From Streptomyces sp. NBRC 110028 (GTDB taxonomy: Bacteria; Actinomycetota; Actinomycetes; Streptomycetales; Streptomycetaceae): a stretch of 64,000 bases of DNA. The stretch is taken from assembly GCF_001417735.1 (NCBI RefSeq), contig NZ_BBUZ01000026.1, positions 310,001-374,000 of the forward strand, in the 5' to 3' direction. Made by a program: the position numbers and the translations under genes. The notes under the pieces are model-generated. The model was given only the letters and a program-made list of their open reading frames with translations, searched no databases and had not been told where the DNA came from. The first letter of the stretch is position 1, and each line of letters opens with the position of its first letter. Below, piece after piece: positions 9,444-17,830 of this stretch.

Positions 9444-9481
9444 GACGTACGGTGTCCGGAGAACGCCGGACACCGTACGTC
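9444..9481 (+). terminator. Strong 16-bp hairpin after the NCS1 permease
   Basis: The arms GACGTACGGTGTCCGG (9444-9459) and CCGGACACCGTACGTC (9466-9481) are perfect inverted copies with a 6-base loop. The hairpin lies 50 bases after the permease stop and before the convergent olsA-like gene, so it probably terminates the permease transcript. Confidence 0.7.
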
Positions 9482-9494
9482 ATCTGTCAGCTGT

Positions 9495-9519
9495 TATCCG
9501 TTACCCGCTATCCGTTACC
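9495..9519. repeat. Short direct repeat in convergent intergenic space
   Basis: TATCCGTTACC occurs at 9495-9505 and again at 9509-9519, with a degenerate third copy (GGCTGTTACG) just after. The tract is less GC-rich than its surroundings and lies between the terminator and the end of the olsA-like gene. No function is evident. Confidence 0.5.
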
Positions 9520-9556
9520 TGTCGGCTGTTACGTGTCGCCTGCCGGCCGTCATCCG

Positions 9557-10393
9557 TCAGTCGTGAACCGACAGCCGCGCACCGCACACGGTCGCCTGCG
9601 CGCGGGCGGCCAGGGTGCGGCGATCGGCGGTCCCGCGCGCGGGCGGCAGCGGACGGTGCGTACGCACCCGCACCGTGAGCCCGGTGGCACTGGCCACCCG
9701 GCGCAGCGAGGTGCCGAAGTCGTCCTCGCCGACGAAGGCGGCCACCGTGGTCGGTGCGCCGTGCTGCACGTAGTCCAGCGACACCGGCCGCACCGGGGCG
9801 CCCGCGTCGAGTGCGGCCTGGAAGGTGGCCCGGCGGAAGCTGCCGCCCGTCCCGGCGCACCAGGTGACGCCCTGCGGGAAGACCATCACCGACTGGCCGG
9901 AACGCAGCCGCTCCGCCATCTCCCGTACGCTGCCCGGCAGTTGGCGCAGCGAGCCGCGGTCGATGAACATGGTGCCCGCCCGCTTCGCCAGCGGACCGAC
10001 CACCGGCCAGGCGCCCACCTCCCGCTTGGCCAGCATGACCACCGGCTCGACGGCGAGCAGCGCGACGATGTCGAGCCAGGAGATGTGGTTCGCCACCACC
10101 AGGGTGCCGGTGCCGCCCGGTGCGCTGAGCGTGCGGTCGCCCGCCACCTCCAGCCGGATGTCCAGTGCGTCCAGCATCGCCGCGGCGTGCGAGCGCAGCG
10201 TCTCCGGGTCGGCGATGCGCTCGCCCCGCATCAGTGCGCTCATGATCGCCCGGCTGAACGCCGCGTACCGGCGGGCGATCCGGGTGGCGGGCAGCCGGGC
10301 CGCGGCGTGTGACACACAGCTGGGGGAGCAGGGCGACCAGGCCGCCCACGCGTGCGCCGGAAGGTTCGCGTTGACGCTCACCGGCTCGGTCAC
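9557..10393 (-). CDS. olsA: Lyso-ornithine lipid O-acyltransferase-like (PlsC family)
   Basis: A 278-residue membrane-associated acyltransferase of the PlsC/LPLAT family. The catalytic HX4D motif is seen as NHISWLD and the acceptor-site motif as VMVFPQGVTW; FIDRG is the third conserved block. I set the start at the GTG at 10393, which overlaps the stop of the upstream gene (GTGA). The longer frame only reads antisense through that gene. Coupling to an OlsB-like N-acyltransferase is the arrangement for ornithine-lipid synthesis, where OlsA adds the second acyl chain to lyso-ornithine lipid. A general 1-acylglycerol-3-phosphate acyltransferase is the alternative. Confidence 0.75.
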   Translation of the reverse strand: MTEPVSVNANLPAHAWAAWSPCSPSCVSHAAARLPATRIARRYAAFSRAIMSALMRGERIADPETLRSHAAAMLDALDIRLEVAGDRTLSAPGGTGTLVVANHISWLDIVALLAVEPVVMLAKREVGAWPVVGPLAKRAGTMFIDRGSLRQLPGSVREMAERLRSGQSVMVFPQGVTWCAGTGGSFRRATFQAALDAGAPVRPVSLDYVQHGAPTTVAAFVGEDDFGTSLRRVASATGLTVRVRTHRPLPPARGTADRRTLAARAQATVCGARLSVHD

Positions 10394-11148
10394 CGGGCCT
10401 CGCCGAGGAAGTAGCGGCGGTAGCGGTCGTTCATCCGCTCCGTGTCCAGCAGGACGAAGAAGTCGGCGTCGTCGAAGCTCCGGTCGTGCTGGGGGGAGCC
10501 GCACATCCAGGCGCCGACCCGCAGATAGCCGCGGAGCAGCGGCGGCAGTTCGGCGTAGCTGGGCCGGGCGTCCGGTGTCTGCGTCGGGACCCACGGGTCG
10601 AGCGGGTGGACCCGCAGCTCGGGCGGGGCCGCGTGCTTGGTGGTGCCCAGCAGCCAGGCGTTCGCCGCGGCCTGCTCGCCGCCGCCGAGCGGGACCGAGG
10701 CGCAGCCCGCGAGGTAGCGGTGGCCGGACAGCAGGATGTAGCGGGCGAGACCGGCCCACATCAGGTTGATCACGGCGCCGGAGCGGTGGTCGGGGTGCAC
10801 ACAGGCCCGGCCCGCCTCGACCATCGAGGAGCGCACGTCCTCGGGGAGCCCCCGTAGATCGAATTCGGTGTCCGAATACAGTCGCTCGCTGCGGCCCGGG
10901 GGCAGCAGCCGGTAGGTGCCGACCACGGTGTCCGTCGCGGTGTCCGTGACGATCAGGTGGTCCATGACCTCGTCGAATTCGTCCACGTCACGGCCTGGGC
11001 AGAGCGAGTTCAGCACCCCTCCGCGTTCTTCGCCGAACACCTGGTAGCGCAGTCGCTGCGCGGCGTGGATCTGCTCCTCGGTATGGGCGATGGAGGTGAC
11101 GTACGAGCTCGTGGAGGCCGCAGCCGGGGACGTCGTGAGCACGGACAT
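10390..11148 (-). CDS. olsB: OlsB-like ornithine N-acyltransferase (GNAT/hemolysin-type)
   Basis: A 252-residue protein of the acyl-homoserine-lactone-synthase-like GNAT group that contains OlsB, the enzyme transferring a 3-hydroxyacyl chain from ACP to the amino group of ornithine. Visible family blocks are RLRYQVFGEE, DEFDEVMDHLIV, VVGTYRLLPP, YSDTEFDLRGL and EAGRACVHPDHR. The ATG at 11148 has GGAGAA upstream. The gene is followed with a 4-base overlap by an acyltransferase, which completes the two-step ornithine lipid pathway. Such lipids are phosphorus-free membrane lipids made by Streptomyces. The assignment rests on motifs and pairing. Confidence 0.8.
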   Translation of the reverse strand: MSVLTTSPAAASTSSYVTSIAHTEEQIHAAQRLRYQVFGEERGGVLNSLCPGRDVDEFDEVMDHLIVTDTATDTVVGTYRLLPPGRSERLYSDTEFDLRGLPEDVRSSMVEAGRACVHPDHRSGAVINLMWAGLARYILLSGHRYLAGCASVPLGGGEQAAANAWLLGTTKHAAPPELRVHPLDPWVPTQTPDARPSYAELPPLLRGYLRVGAWMCGSPQHDRSFDDADFFVLLDTERMNDRYRRYFLGEAR

Positions 11149-11288
11149 TCCTGTTCTCCGTTCAGGGGACCGTCAGGAGCGGTGAGGACACCACTGTTGC
11201 TCCGGCTCCGAACGGCACAGTGTCCGCGTGGTGATTCGACGACTGCCAGCCGATGACGAAAACATGCCACAGGCCGGACGGTGAGGTG

Positions 11289-11966
11289 TTAGGGGGCGTC
11301 GTGGCGGTCCTGGCCGCCCTGAGGTCCGTGTTCTCCCGGGAGCGGGAAGCCGAGCGCCCGGGCCGCGGCGGCCGGGGTGGGCTGTGACCAGTGGTCGGCG
11401 ACGGCCTGCGCGGACGAGAGGGATCGGGTTTCGGCCAGATCCAGATAGAGCACGCCATCCAGATGATCCGTCTCATGCTGGACGATGCGGGCGGGCCAGC
11501 CCGTGAACTCCTCGTCCAGCTCGCGCCCCGTCTCGTCCTGCCCGCGCAGCCGGATCCGCTCGGGCCGGTGGACCACGGCCTGCCAGCCGGGAACGCTCAG
11601 GCACCCCTCGAAGAACGCGGCCCGGGCGTCGCCGAGCGGTTCGTACGACGGATTCACCAGCACCCGGTACGGCTGCGGCACCCGGCCGCGCGCCTCGCGC
11701 ACCTCGGCCGCCACCTCGGCCGGGTCCTCGATCACCGCGAGCCGCAGCGGAACGCCGATCTGCGGGGCGGCCAGCCCCACGCCGGGCGCGTTGTGCATCG
11801 TCTCGCGCATCGCCCGCAGCAGCCGCTCCAGCCGGCCGCCGGACAGCTGGCCTTCGTAGGGGAGGGCCGGTTGCCGTAGCACGGCGGCTCCGGCGGAGAC
11901 GATGGGGAGCGGACGGCAGCGATCGAGCAGTTCATCGACCAGCTCGGGCAGGGGCGCGGTGGGCAT
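11289..11966 (-). CDS. def: Peptide deformylase
   Basis: Removes the N-formyl group from nascent proteins. It is 225 residues long, and all three motifs are intact: GVGLAAPQIG (about 62-71), EGCLSVP (120-126, Cys metal ligand) and QHETDHLDG (163-171, two His ligands and catalytic Glu). Compared with a minimal deformylase it has an N-terminal extension of about 30 residues, as is common for actinomycete paralogues. It lies 140 bases upstream of olsB on the same strand without obvious functional linkage. Since Streptomyces usually has several deformylases, this may be an accessory copy. Confidence 0.92.
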   Translation of the reverse strand: MPTAPLPELVDELLDRCRPLPIVSAGAAVLRQPALPYEGQLSGGRLERLLRAMRETMHNAPGVGLAAPQIGVPLRLAVIEDPAEVAAEVREARGRVPQPYRVLVNPSYEPLGDARAAFFEGCLSVPGWQAVVHRPERIRLRGQDETGRELDEEFTGWPARIVQHETDHLDGVLYLDLAETRSLSSAQAVADHWSQPTPAAAARALGFPLPGEHGPQGGQDRHDAP

Positions 11967-12538
11967 GGGGACAGCCTGGCAAGGAGGCCGGGCGGGGGCA
12001 ATCCGTCGGCGGTCGGTGGTCCGGTGGAATGGGGCGCCCCGGCCCGATGCTCACGATCGGACAAACGGTGAACCCGGTACGGACGCGCTCCGTACCCGTC
12101 CATGAGCCGCCGGGGAATCCCACGTCCGCGCGGCTCATCCGGGTCCTCCCGAGACCCGGTTGACCGCCGCTCCGCGGTGTCTGTCCCCGTTTGTGCACGG
12201 CGGAGCGGCGGCCCCCGGCCGGCTCCCGGCCGGAGGCGGACCACCGGCGGCCGCGGAGGCCCTGACGCCCCGCGGCCGCCGGTGTGTCGCCCCCGTGCTC
12301 AGCCGCCCGCACCGCCGCCCTCCGCGCGCCCGGCTCCCGCGCTCCCCGCGTCTCCGGCCCTCGCCTCTCCCGCGTCTCCCGCGGCCCCGGCCCGGACGGC
12401 CCGGGCCTCGGGCAGCTGCGCCGCCAGATGGCCGGCCCGCCCGGGATCCGCTCGGCATGATCAAGCACTCCCCGGGGATCGGGCGCCCGCCCACCCGCTT
12501 GGCGCGGCAACCCGCGCGTTCCGGCGCACACTGGCACT
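11967..12538. other. Intergenic stretch without a supported gene
   Basis: These 572 bases separate the divergent def and Nudix genes. Open frames here are Arg/Pro/Ala-rich on both strands with no recognisable protein. Several GC-only inverted repeats are present (for example CCGGCCGG-type arms near 12220-12240), but none has clear terminator or operator form. It should hold two promoters, which I cannot place. Confidence 0.4.
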
Positions 12539-13021
12539 GTGACGGGAAAGCGCAGCGCCGGGATCCTGCTCCACCGGGGGACGGGTCCGGCCACCGAGGT
12601 TCTGCTCGGCCATATGGGCGGGCCGTTCTGGGCCGCCAAGGACGAGCGCGCGTGGTCCGTGCCCAAGGGCGAGTACGCGGGCGACGAGCTTCCCGAGGCC
12701 GCCGCGCGGCGCGAGTTCCAGGAAGAGCTGGGGCTGCCGCCGCCCGCGGGTGAGCTCCGCCCCCTGGGCACCGTACGGCAGACCGGCGGCAAGCTGGTCA
12801 CGGTCTGGGCCCTGGCGGGCGACCTCGACCCGGAGCGGATCACGCCCGGCACGTTCGCCATGGAATGGCCGCGCGGGTCGGGCCGCACGCGGGAGTTCCC
12901 TGAGATCGACCGGGTCGCCTGGCTGGACCTCGACCGGGCCCGCACGAGAATCGTCGCCAAGCAGCAGATCTTCCTCGACCGGCTCGGCGAACTGCTGGCC
13001 GGGGCGGCCGGGACGGCCTGA
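12539..13021 (+). CDS. Nudix hydrolase
   Basis: A 160-residue Nudix-fold protein that would hydrolyse a nucleoside-diphosphate-linked compound. The Nudix box is complete, with Gly at the start, Glu six residues on, and the core REFQEELGL (residues 59-67), which provides the metal ligands. The N-terminus MTGKRSAGILLHR and the WSVPKGEY block match the NTP-pyrophosphohydrolase/DNA-mismatch-type group. It starts with GTG and ends 11 bases before the histidine kinase gene, so the two may be co-transcribed. The substrate is unknown. Confidence 0.88.
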   Translation: MTGKRSAGILLHRGTGPATEVLLGHMGGPFWAAKDERAWSVPKGEYAGDELPEAAARREFQEELGLPPPAGELRPLGTVRQTGGKLVTVWALAGDLDPERITPGTFAMEWPRGSGRTREFPEIDRVAWLDLDRARTRIVAKQQIFLDRLGELLAGAAGTA

Positions 13022-13032
13022 CGGGAAACACG

Positions 13033-14754
13033 GTGGTGGGCATGGAGAACGCGAGGAGTTCCGAATACCTGCCCCGGCTGCGCCTGGACGAGCTGCTGGA
13101 AGAGCTGCAGCTGCGCATCGACGCCCTGCGCGGCACCCAGGACCGGCTGCACAACCTGCTGGAAGCGGTCCTCTCGGTTGGCCGCGAGCTGGATCTGCGC
13201 CAGGTGCTGCGGCGGATCGTCGAGGCCGCGGTGGTGCTGGTGGACGCCGAGTACGGGGCCCTGGGCGTGATCGGCGACGGGCAGCGGCTGGCCGAGTTCC
13301 TGCCGGTGGGCGTCAGCCAGGAGCAGAGCGAGGTGATCGGTGCGCTGCCGGCCGGGCACGGCATCCTCGGTGAGCTGATCCGCCACCCCGAGCCGCTGCG
13401 GCTGGCCGAACTGTCCGAGCACCCCGCCTCGTACGGCTTCCCGCCCGGCCATCCGCCGATGCGCTCCTTCCTGGGCGTGCCCATCCGGGTGCGGGACGAG
13501 GTGTTCGGGAACCTCTATCTCACCCAGAAGCGCGGCGGGAAGGAGTTCGACGGCGAGGACGAGACGGTGCTGTCCACCCTCGCCGTGGCCGCCGGGGTCG
13601 CCATCGAGAACGCCCGGCTGTACGAGGAGGCCCGGCACCGCCAGCACTGGCTGGAGGCGAACGCCGAGGTCACCAACCACCTGCTGTCCGGCGTGGACGA
13701 GACCGGAGTGCTGGAGCTGATCGTCGACCACGCCCGCCGGATCCTCTCCGCCGACCTGGGTGTGCTGATGCTGCCCGTCCCCGGCTCCGACTCCCTCCAG
13801 GTCGCGCTGGCGTCGGGCACCGACGCCGAGGCGCACCGGGGTCTGGTGCTGTCCCGCGAGGGCACCTTCGCGGGCGCCGCTTTCACCGCGTCCGAGCCGG
13901 TCACCAGCACCGATGTCGCGCACGACCCCCGGATCACGACCGGCCCGCAGCGCTGGGACGGCCTCGGCCCGGCCGTCGCGGTCCCGATGCGCACCAGCGA
14001 CGGGGTCGGCGGCGTCCTCTCCCTCGCCCGTACGGAACGCAGCCCCGCCTTCACCCAGATCGAGACGGACACCCTGCTCGGCTTCGCGGGCCAGGCGGCC
14101 ATCGCCATGAAGCTGGCCGAGCGGCGGCGCGACGCCGAGCAGCTCGCCCTGCTGGAGGACCGCGACCGGATCGCCCGCGACCTGCACGACCTGGCGATTC
14201 AGCGGCTGTTCGCGGCCGGCATGACGCTCCAGAGCACCCTGCGCTTCGTCCAGCACCCGGAGGGCTCCGAACGGCTGCTGCGGGTGGTGGACGACCTCGA
14301 CGACACCATCAAGATCATCCGTTCCACGATCTTCGGACTGCGCTCCCACGAGTCGGGCCCCGCGGTGCAGGGGCTGCGGGTCCGTACCGCCAAGACCATC
14401 GAGGAGGCCGTGCCCGCGCTCGGCTTCACCCCCGCGCTGCGCACCGAGGGGCTGGTCGACACCGATGTGCCGCGGCCGGTCGCGGACGACATGATCGCGG
14501 TGCTCGCCGAGGCGCTGTCCAACGTGGCCCGGCACGCCCGGGCGCACGCCGCCGAGGTTTCGCTGATCGTGCGCGGCGGACGGCTGACGCTGACTGTCAC
14601 GGACGACGGCATCGGCCTGCCGGACGGCGGCCGCCGCAGCGGGCTGCGCAACCTCGCGGAGCGCGCCGAGAAGCTGGGCGGCGCACTGGACCTCACCAGG
14701 CCGCCGGACGGTGGCACCCGGCTGGTGTGGGCCGTCCCCCTCCCGGATCGCTGA
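13033..14754 (+). CDS. osdK: DevS/OsdK-like GAF-GAF sensor histidine kinase
   Basis: A 573-residue soluble sensor kinase: N-terminal helix (to about 50), GAF-A (about 55-200), GAF-B (about 225-370), dimerisation domain with phospho-acceptor His385 in ARDLHDLAIQRL, and an ATPase domain with N-box EALSNVARHAR, DDGIGLPDG and GLRNLAERA. It closely follows mycobacterial DevS/DosS. In GAF-A, His140 (FPPGHPPM) and Tyr162 (FGNLYL) sit 22 residues apart, exactly as the DevS heme ligand His149 and distal Tyr171 do, so heme-based gas or redox sensing is likely. Its regulator partner is at 15620-16333. The symbol follows the S. coelicolor OsdK/OsdR pair; orthology is inferred. The 3' end overlaps the convergent nitroreductase gene by 62 bases. 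Confidence 0.9.
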   Translation: MVGMENARSSEYLPRLRLDELLEELQLRIDALRGTQDRLHNLLEAVLSVGRELDLRQVLRRIVEAAVVLVDAEYGALGVIGDGQRLAEFLPVGVSQEQSEVIGALPAGHGILGELIRHPEPLRLAELSEHPASYGFPPGHPPMRSFLGVPIRVRDEVFGNLYLTQKRGGKEFDGEDETVLSTLAVAAGVAIENARLYEEARHRQHWLEANAEVTNHLLSGVDETGVLELIVDHARRILSADLGVLMLPVPGSDSLQVALASGTDAEAHRGLVLSREGTFAGAAFTASEPVTSTDVAHDPRITTGPQRWDGLGPAVAVPMRTSDGVGGVLSLARTERSPAFTQIETDTLLGFAGQAAIAMKLAERRRDAEQLALLEDRDRIARDLHDLAIQRLFAAGMTLQSTLRFVQHPEGSERLLRVVDDLDDTIKIIRSTIFGLRSHESGPAVQGLRVRTAKTIEEAVPALGFTPALRTEGLVDTDVPRPVADDMIAVLAEALSNVARHARAHAAEVSLIVRGGRLTLTVTDDGIGLPDGGRRSGLRNLAERAEKLGGALDLTRPPDGGTRLVWAVPLPDR

Positions 14755-15547
14755 CGCCCGGCCCCAGCCGGATCAGCATCTGGACATGGCCCGGCGCGCG
14801 CCGCCCGTCGCTCAGCGCCCAGCGCAGATCGGGCCACTCCAGCGCCTGGTGCAGCAGTGTCGCCCGGACGCCGTGCGCCGTCGCCAGCAGCAGGACGTGT
14901 TCCAGCGCCTGACCGGCCCGCAGCCAGTCGGCGCGCCGGTCGTGGGTGGTGGTGAGCACGGCGATCGTCGCCCGGCTCTCCGAGACCGCGGCCGGCGGGC
15001 GGCCGTCCACCGGGGCGTCGCGCCGCTCGGCCTCCGCGGTCAGCCGCAGCAGCCGCGCGGTCTCCTCCGGGCCCGCCGGATACAGCGCCGCCCCGTCCCC
15101 GCGCGCCGCCTCGGCGAACACGCCCAGCTCCCGGGGCGGCAGCCCGTGCCCCGGGAACGGGTACCGTCTGCCGGGCCGCCGCCAGATCATGTCGTACAGA
15201 CCGTCGCGGCTCGCGGCGGCGGCGCCTCGCGGTGACACGGTCAGCCGTACGGTGGCCAGCAGGTCCGGCTGGGAGCGGTGCGGCAGCAGCCGCACCACCG
15301 GCTCCCAGCCGAAGTGGGCCACGGCCACGCGCAGATTGCACACCGCGGCCCCGGCGGAGACGCACAGCGCCCGGCCCATGGGGTCGGCCTGCCGCGGCCC
15401 GCGCTCCGGGGCGGCCCGGACCTCCAGGGTGACGGTGTCCGGGTTCAGCCGGTACCGCCACGGCTGGGCGTGGAGCATCGACGGAGCGGCGACGGCGGCG
15501 GAGATCAGCTTCTCCAGCGTCGCCGCGTCCAGCGCTGCGGGCTCCAT
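14693..15547 (-). CDS. Acg-type nitroreductase-fold protein
   Basis: A 284-residue member of the atypical nitroreductase group that includes mycobacterial Acg (Rv2032), a DosR-regulon protein that binds FMN. Visible blocks are ISAAVAAPSMLHAQPWRY near the start (the family has a similar APS-hNtQPW segment), MIWRRPGRRYPF and the C-terminal LLATAHGVRATLLHQALEWPDLR. I chose the ATG at 15547 because GAGGAG lies just upstream; a longer frame to 15616 starts with low-complexity ATD repeats. It sits between the kinase and regulator genes. The enzymatic activity of this family is not established; flavin storage has been proposed. Confidence 0.8.
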   Translation of the reverse strand: MEPAALDAATLEKLISAAVAAPSMLHAQPWRYRLNPDTVTLEVRAAPERGPRQADPMGRALCVSAGAAVCNLRVAVAHFGWEPVVRLLPHRSQPDLLATVRLTVSPRGAAAASRDGLYDMIWRRPGRRYPFPGHGLPPRELGVFAEAARGDGAALYPAGPEETARLLRLTAEAERRDAPVDGRPPAAVSESRATIAVLTTTHDRRADWLRAGQALEHVLLLATAHGVRATLLHQALEWPDLRWALSDGRRAPGHVQMLIRLGPGVSDPGGGRPTPAGCHRPAAW

Positions 15548-15619
15548 GGTCTTCTCCTCGCCGGGCAGGCCGGTCACATGATCACGGTCGGTGGCATCGG
15601 TGGCATCGGGGGCCACCGG

Positions 15620-16333
15620 TCAGCGGGGCGGCGCAGGACGGGCGTCGGGGGCCCGCTCCGGGGACGGGTGGCTGGCCAGGACGGCGGCCTGGACGCGACG
15701 TTCGACGCCCAGCTTGGCCAGCAGCCGTGAGATGTGGTTCTTGACCGTCTTCTCGGACAGGAAGAGCCGCTTGCCGATCTGCCGGTTGGTCAGCCCCTCG
15801 CCGATCAGCGCCAGGATCTCCCGCTCCCGCGGCGACAGCCCGGCCAGCGCCTCGTCCCGGGGCTCCTGCGGGGTGGTGTCGCCGCGCAGGGTGCTCATCA
15901 GCCGGGCGGTGGTGGCCGGGTCCAGCATCGACTGCCCGGACGCGACGGTCCGTACGGCGGACACCAGATCGGAGCCCTTGATCTGCTTGAGCACATAGCC
16001 CGCGGCCCCGGCCATGATCGCGTCCAGCAGCGCGTCGTCGTCGTCGAACGACGTCAGCATCAGACAGGCCAGCCCGGGCATGCGGGAGCGCAGTTCACGG
16101 CAGACCGTGATGCCGTCCCCGTCCGGCAGCCGGACGTCCAGGATCGCCACGTCGGGCCGCAGCGCCGGGCCACGGGCCAGCGCGTGGTCCACCGTTCCCG
16201 CGTCGCCGACCACCTCGATGTCCGGTTCGGCGTCCAGCAGATCGTGCAGCCCGCGCCGTACCACCTCGTGGTCGTCGAGCAGGAACACCCTGATGGGCGC
16301 CGGTGGTATCACCCCGGCCCAGGTCTCGGTCAT
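15620..16333 (-). CDS. osdR: DevR/OsdR-like NarL-family response regulator
   Basis: A 237-residue two-component regulator with an N-terminal receiver domain (VFLLDDHEVVRRG; phospho-acceptor Asp66 in ILDVRLPDGDG; signalling Lys in GYVLKQIKGSD) and a C-terminal LuxR-type helix-turn-helix (LSPREREILALIGEGLTNRQ and SEKTVKNHISRLLAK). The receiver-to-HTH layout and the tail resemble DevR/DosR. I chose the ATG at 16333 (GCGAGGG upstream); the upstream extension is basic and not conserved in type. It should be phosphorylated by the GAF-GAF kinase at 13033-14754. A candidate binding dyad lies at 16423-16437 in its own promoter region. Confidence 0.9.
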   Translation of the reverse strand: MTETWAGVIPPAPIRVFLLDDHEVVRRGLHDLLDAEPDIEVVGDAGTVDHALARGPALRPDVAILDVRLPDGDGITVCRELRSRMPGLACLMLTSFDDDDALLDAIMAGAAGYVLKQIKGSDLVSAVRTVASGQSMLDPATTARLMSTLRGDTTPQEPRDEALAGLSPREREILALIGEGLTNRQIGKRLFLSEKTVKNHISRLLAKLGVERRVQAAVLASHPSPERAPDARPAPPR

Positions 16334-16422
16334 GGCGCCCTCGCACCGCTCGTCCGCTCGTCCGCTGGTCGTCCCCCGGCCTCCGATAGACGAGCGTGGC
16401 GCATCCGCCGGGCGCCGCACCA

Positions 16423-16437
16423 GGGCCGAACGGGCCC
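16423..16437. promoter_or_regulatory. Candidate OsdR/DevR-type operator in divergent promoter
   Basis: GGGCCGAACGGGCCC has perfect GGGCC/GGCCC arms. It lies 90 bases upstream of both the regulator (minus) and the Rv1733c-like gene (plus). Similar sites occur at 19206 and 21049 in the same island. The assignment to OsdR is inference from location and recurrence. Confidence 0.5.
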
Positions 16438-16527
16438 CCGCGCGGCCGCGACGGGACCGAAAGACCCCCGGCGGAGAGGGCTGCACGGCCCTCGTATCCT
16501 CTCCGCGCGCGTGGGACGGTCTGAATC

Positions 16528-17109
16528 ATGGGCACGAACGTGCGGGGGCGGTGGTTGTGGCGATGGCGGGGCAATCCCCTCAAACGCCGCTCGGACGTGG
16601 TGGAAGCCTGGGTGGTCCTGGTGACCGGCCTGGTGATGGTGGTCGGCGGCCCGGTGGCGGGCGTCGCGACCGGCGACGCGGTGGCGGCCGGTCTGCGGCA
16701 GGAGCGCGCGGAGCGGCACCAGGTGCCCGCGCGGCTGGTCGAGAACGCGCCCGCCGCGCTGCCCGCCGCCGACGGTACGGACACCGCGCGGGTGCGTGCC
16801 CTGGTGCGGTGGACGGCGCCCGACGGCACCGTGCACACCGGTACGGCGCGGGTGGACGAGGGCAGGCGCGCCGGTACCGCCACCACCATCTGGACCGACG
16901 ACCGCGGCCGTCTCGTCCCCGATCCGCCCTCCGAGCGGCAGGCGGCGACCCGGGCCACGCTGGCCGGCGCGTCGGCGTCGGCGGGGGTGTGCCTGGTGTC
17001 GCTGGCGGGTCGCGGGGTGGTGCGGTGGCGGCTGGACCGCGGCCGGCAGCGTGAGTGGGAGCGTGACTGGGCCGAGGTCGGCCCCCGCTGGACACGCCGT
17101 CACACATGA
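16528..17109 (+). CDS. Rv1733c-like two-helix membrane protein
   Basis: A 193-residue protein with a basic, Trp-rich N-terminus (RGRWLWRWRGNPLKRRSD), a membrane segment at about 26-50, an extracytoplasmic region of about 90 residues containing VRWTAPDGTVHTGTARV, a second membrane segment at about 147-165 and a basic tail. This architecture matches the Rv1733c family, of which the mycobacterial founder is a DosR-regulon membrane protein of unknown function. It is divergent from the DevR-like regulator and shares its promoter region, so control by that regulator is likely. Confidence 0.8.
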   Translation: MGTNVRGRWLWRWRGNPLKRRSDVVEAWVVLVTGLVMVVGGPVAGVATGDAVAAGLRQERAERHQVPARLVENAPAALPAADGTDTARVRALVRWTAPDGTVHTGTARVDEGRRAGTATTIWTDDRGRLVPDPPSERQAATRATLAGASASAGVCLVSLAGRGVVRWRLDRGRQREWERDWAEVGPRWTRRHT

Positions 17110-17153
17110 CGCCACGCCTCTCGGGGCCGCCTGGCGCTCGGGCCGTGTGCCGG

Positions 17154-17819
17154 TCAGGCCGGTGGCCCCGTCAGATGCGCGGTGGTCAGCTGGTTGTCGA
17201 AGTCCACGACGCCCTCGACCGCCCGGATCAGCCGGGCCGCGGCCGGGATCAGCACGGCGTCCCGGACATGTCCGGAGAGGGTGACCACGCCCTCGCTCAC
17301 CCGCACCTCGACCGCCTGCCCGGGCGCCGGGAAGAGGTGGGCCACCACCTCGCGGCGCACCTCCTCCTCGATCTCCTCATCCGGCCGCAGGAACACCTTC
17401 AGCAGGTCGGCGCGGCTGACGATGCCCTCCAGGCGGCCCTCGTCGTCGACCACCGGAAGCCGCTTGACCCGCTTGTGGGTCATGATCCGGGCCGCCTCGG
17501 CGAGCGTCGCGTTCGCGTGCACCGTGATGGCCGGGGTCGTCATCAGCTCATCCGCGCTCACCGCCCCCGCCTTGGCGATACCGGGCAGATCGCGCAGCTG
17601 GGCCAGCCGCGCCGGATCGCTGTCCCGGAACTCCTCCTTGGGCAGCAGATCCGCCTCGGACACCACCCCGATGACCCGGCCCTCACCCGCCAGCACCGGC
17701 AGGGCGCTCACCTTCCACTGCTCCAGCGTCCTGACGATCTCCTTGAACGGCGCCTCGAGGCCGACGGCGACGACGGTGTGGGTCATCACATCGCTCACGA
17801 TGCGCGCGGTCCGGGACAC
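17154..17819 (-). CDS. CBS-pair and BON domain protein
   Basis: A 221-residue cytoplasmic protein with two CBS motifs (first from VSDVMTHTVVAV, residues 8-65; second from ELMTTPAITVHA, about 90-145) and a C-terminal BON domain (about 150-210, VSEGVVTLSGHVRD). CBS pairs bind adenosyl ligands and sense energy state; BON domains bind membranes or lipids. The start is GTG behind AGGAGG. Relatives include the DosR-regulon protein Hrp1 (CBS only). A second CBS-BON protein lies at 20331-20978. Which target it controls is unknown. Confidence 0.85.
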   Translation of the reverse strand: MSRTARIVSDVMTHTVVAVGLEAPFKEIVRTLEQWKVSALPVLAGEGRVIGVVSEADLLPKEEFRDSDPARLAQLRDLPGIAKAGAVSADELMTTPAITVHANATLAEAARIMTHKRVKRLPVVDDEGRLEGIVSRADLLKVFLRPDEEIEEEVRREVVAHLFPAPGQAVEVRVSEGVVTLSGHVRDAVLIPAAARLIRAVEGVVDFDNQLTTAHLTGPPA

Positions 17820-17830
17820 GGGATCCTCCT

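Noticed and set aside
12135..12494. Possible small gene in the def-Nudix spacer
   Set aside because: Frames on both strands are Arg/Gly/Pro/Ala runs without a ribosome-binding site or recognisable pattern.
11932..14547. Very long minus-strand open frame (871 codons) over the def, Nudix and kinase region
   Set aside because: It reads antisense to three genes with clear motifs, has His/Gly/Gln/Arg-rich low-complexity composition, and shows no domain. It is a GC-bias artefact.
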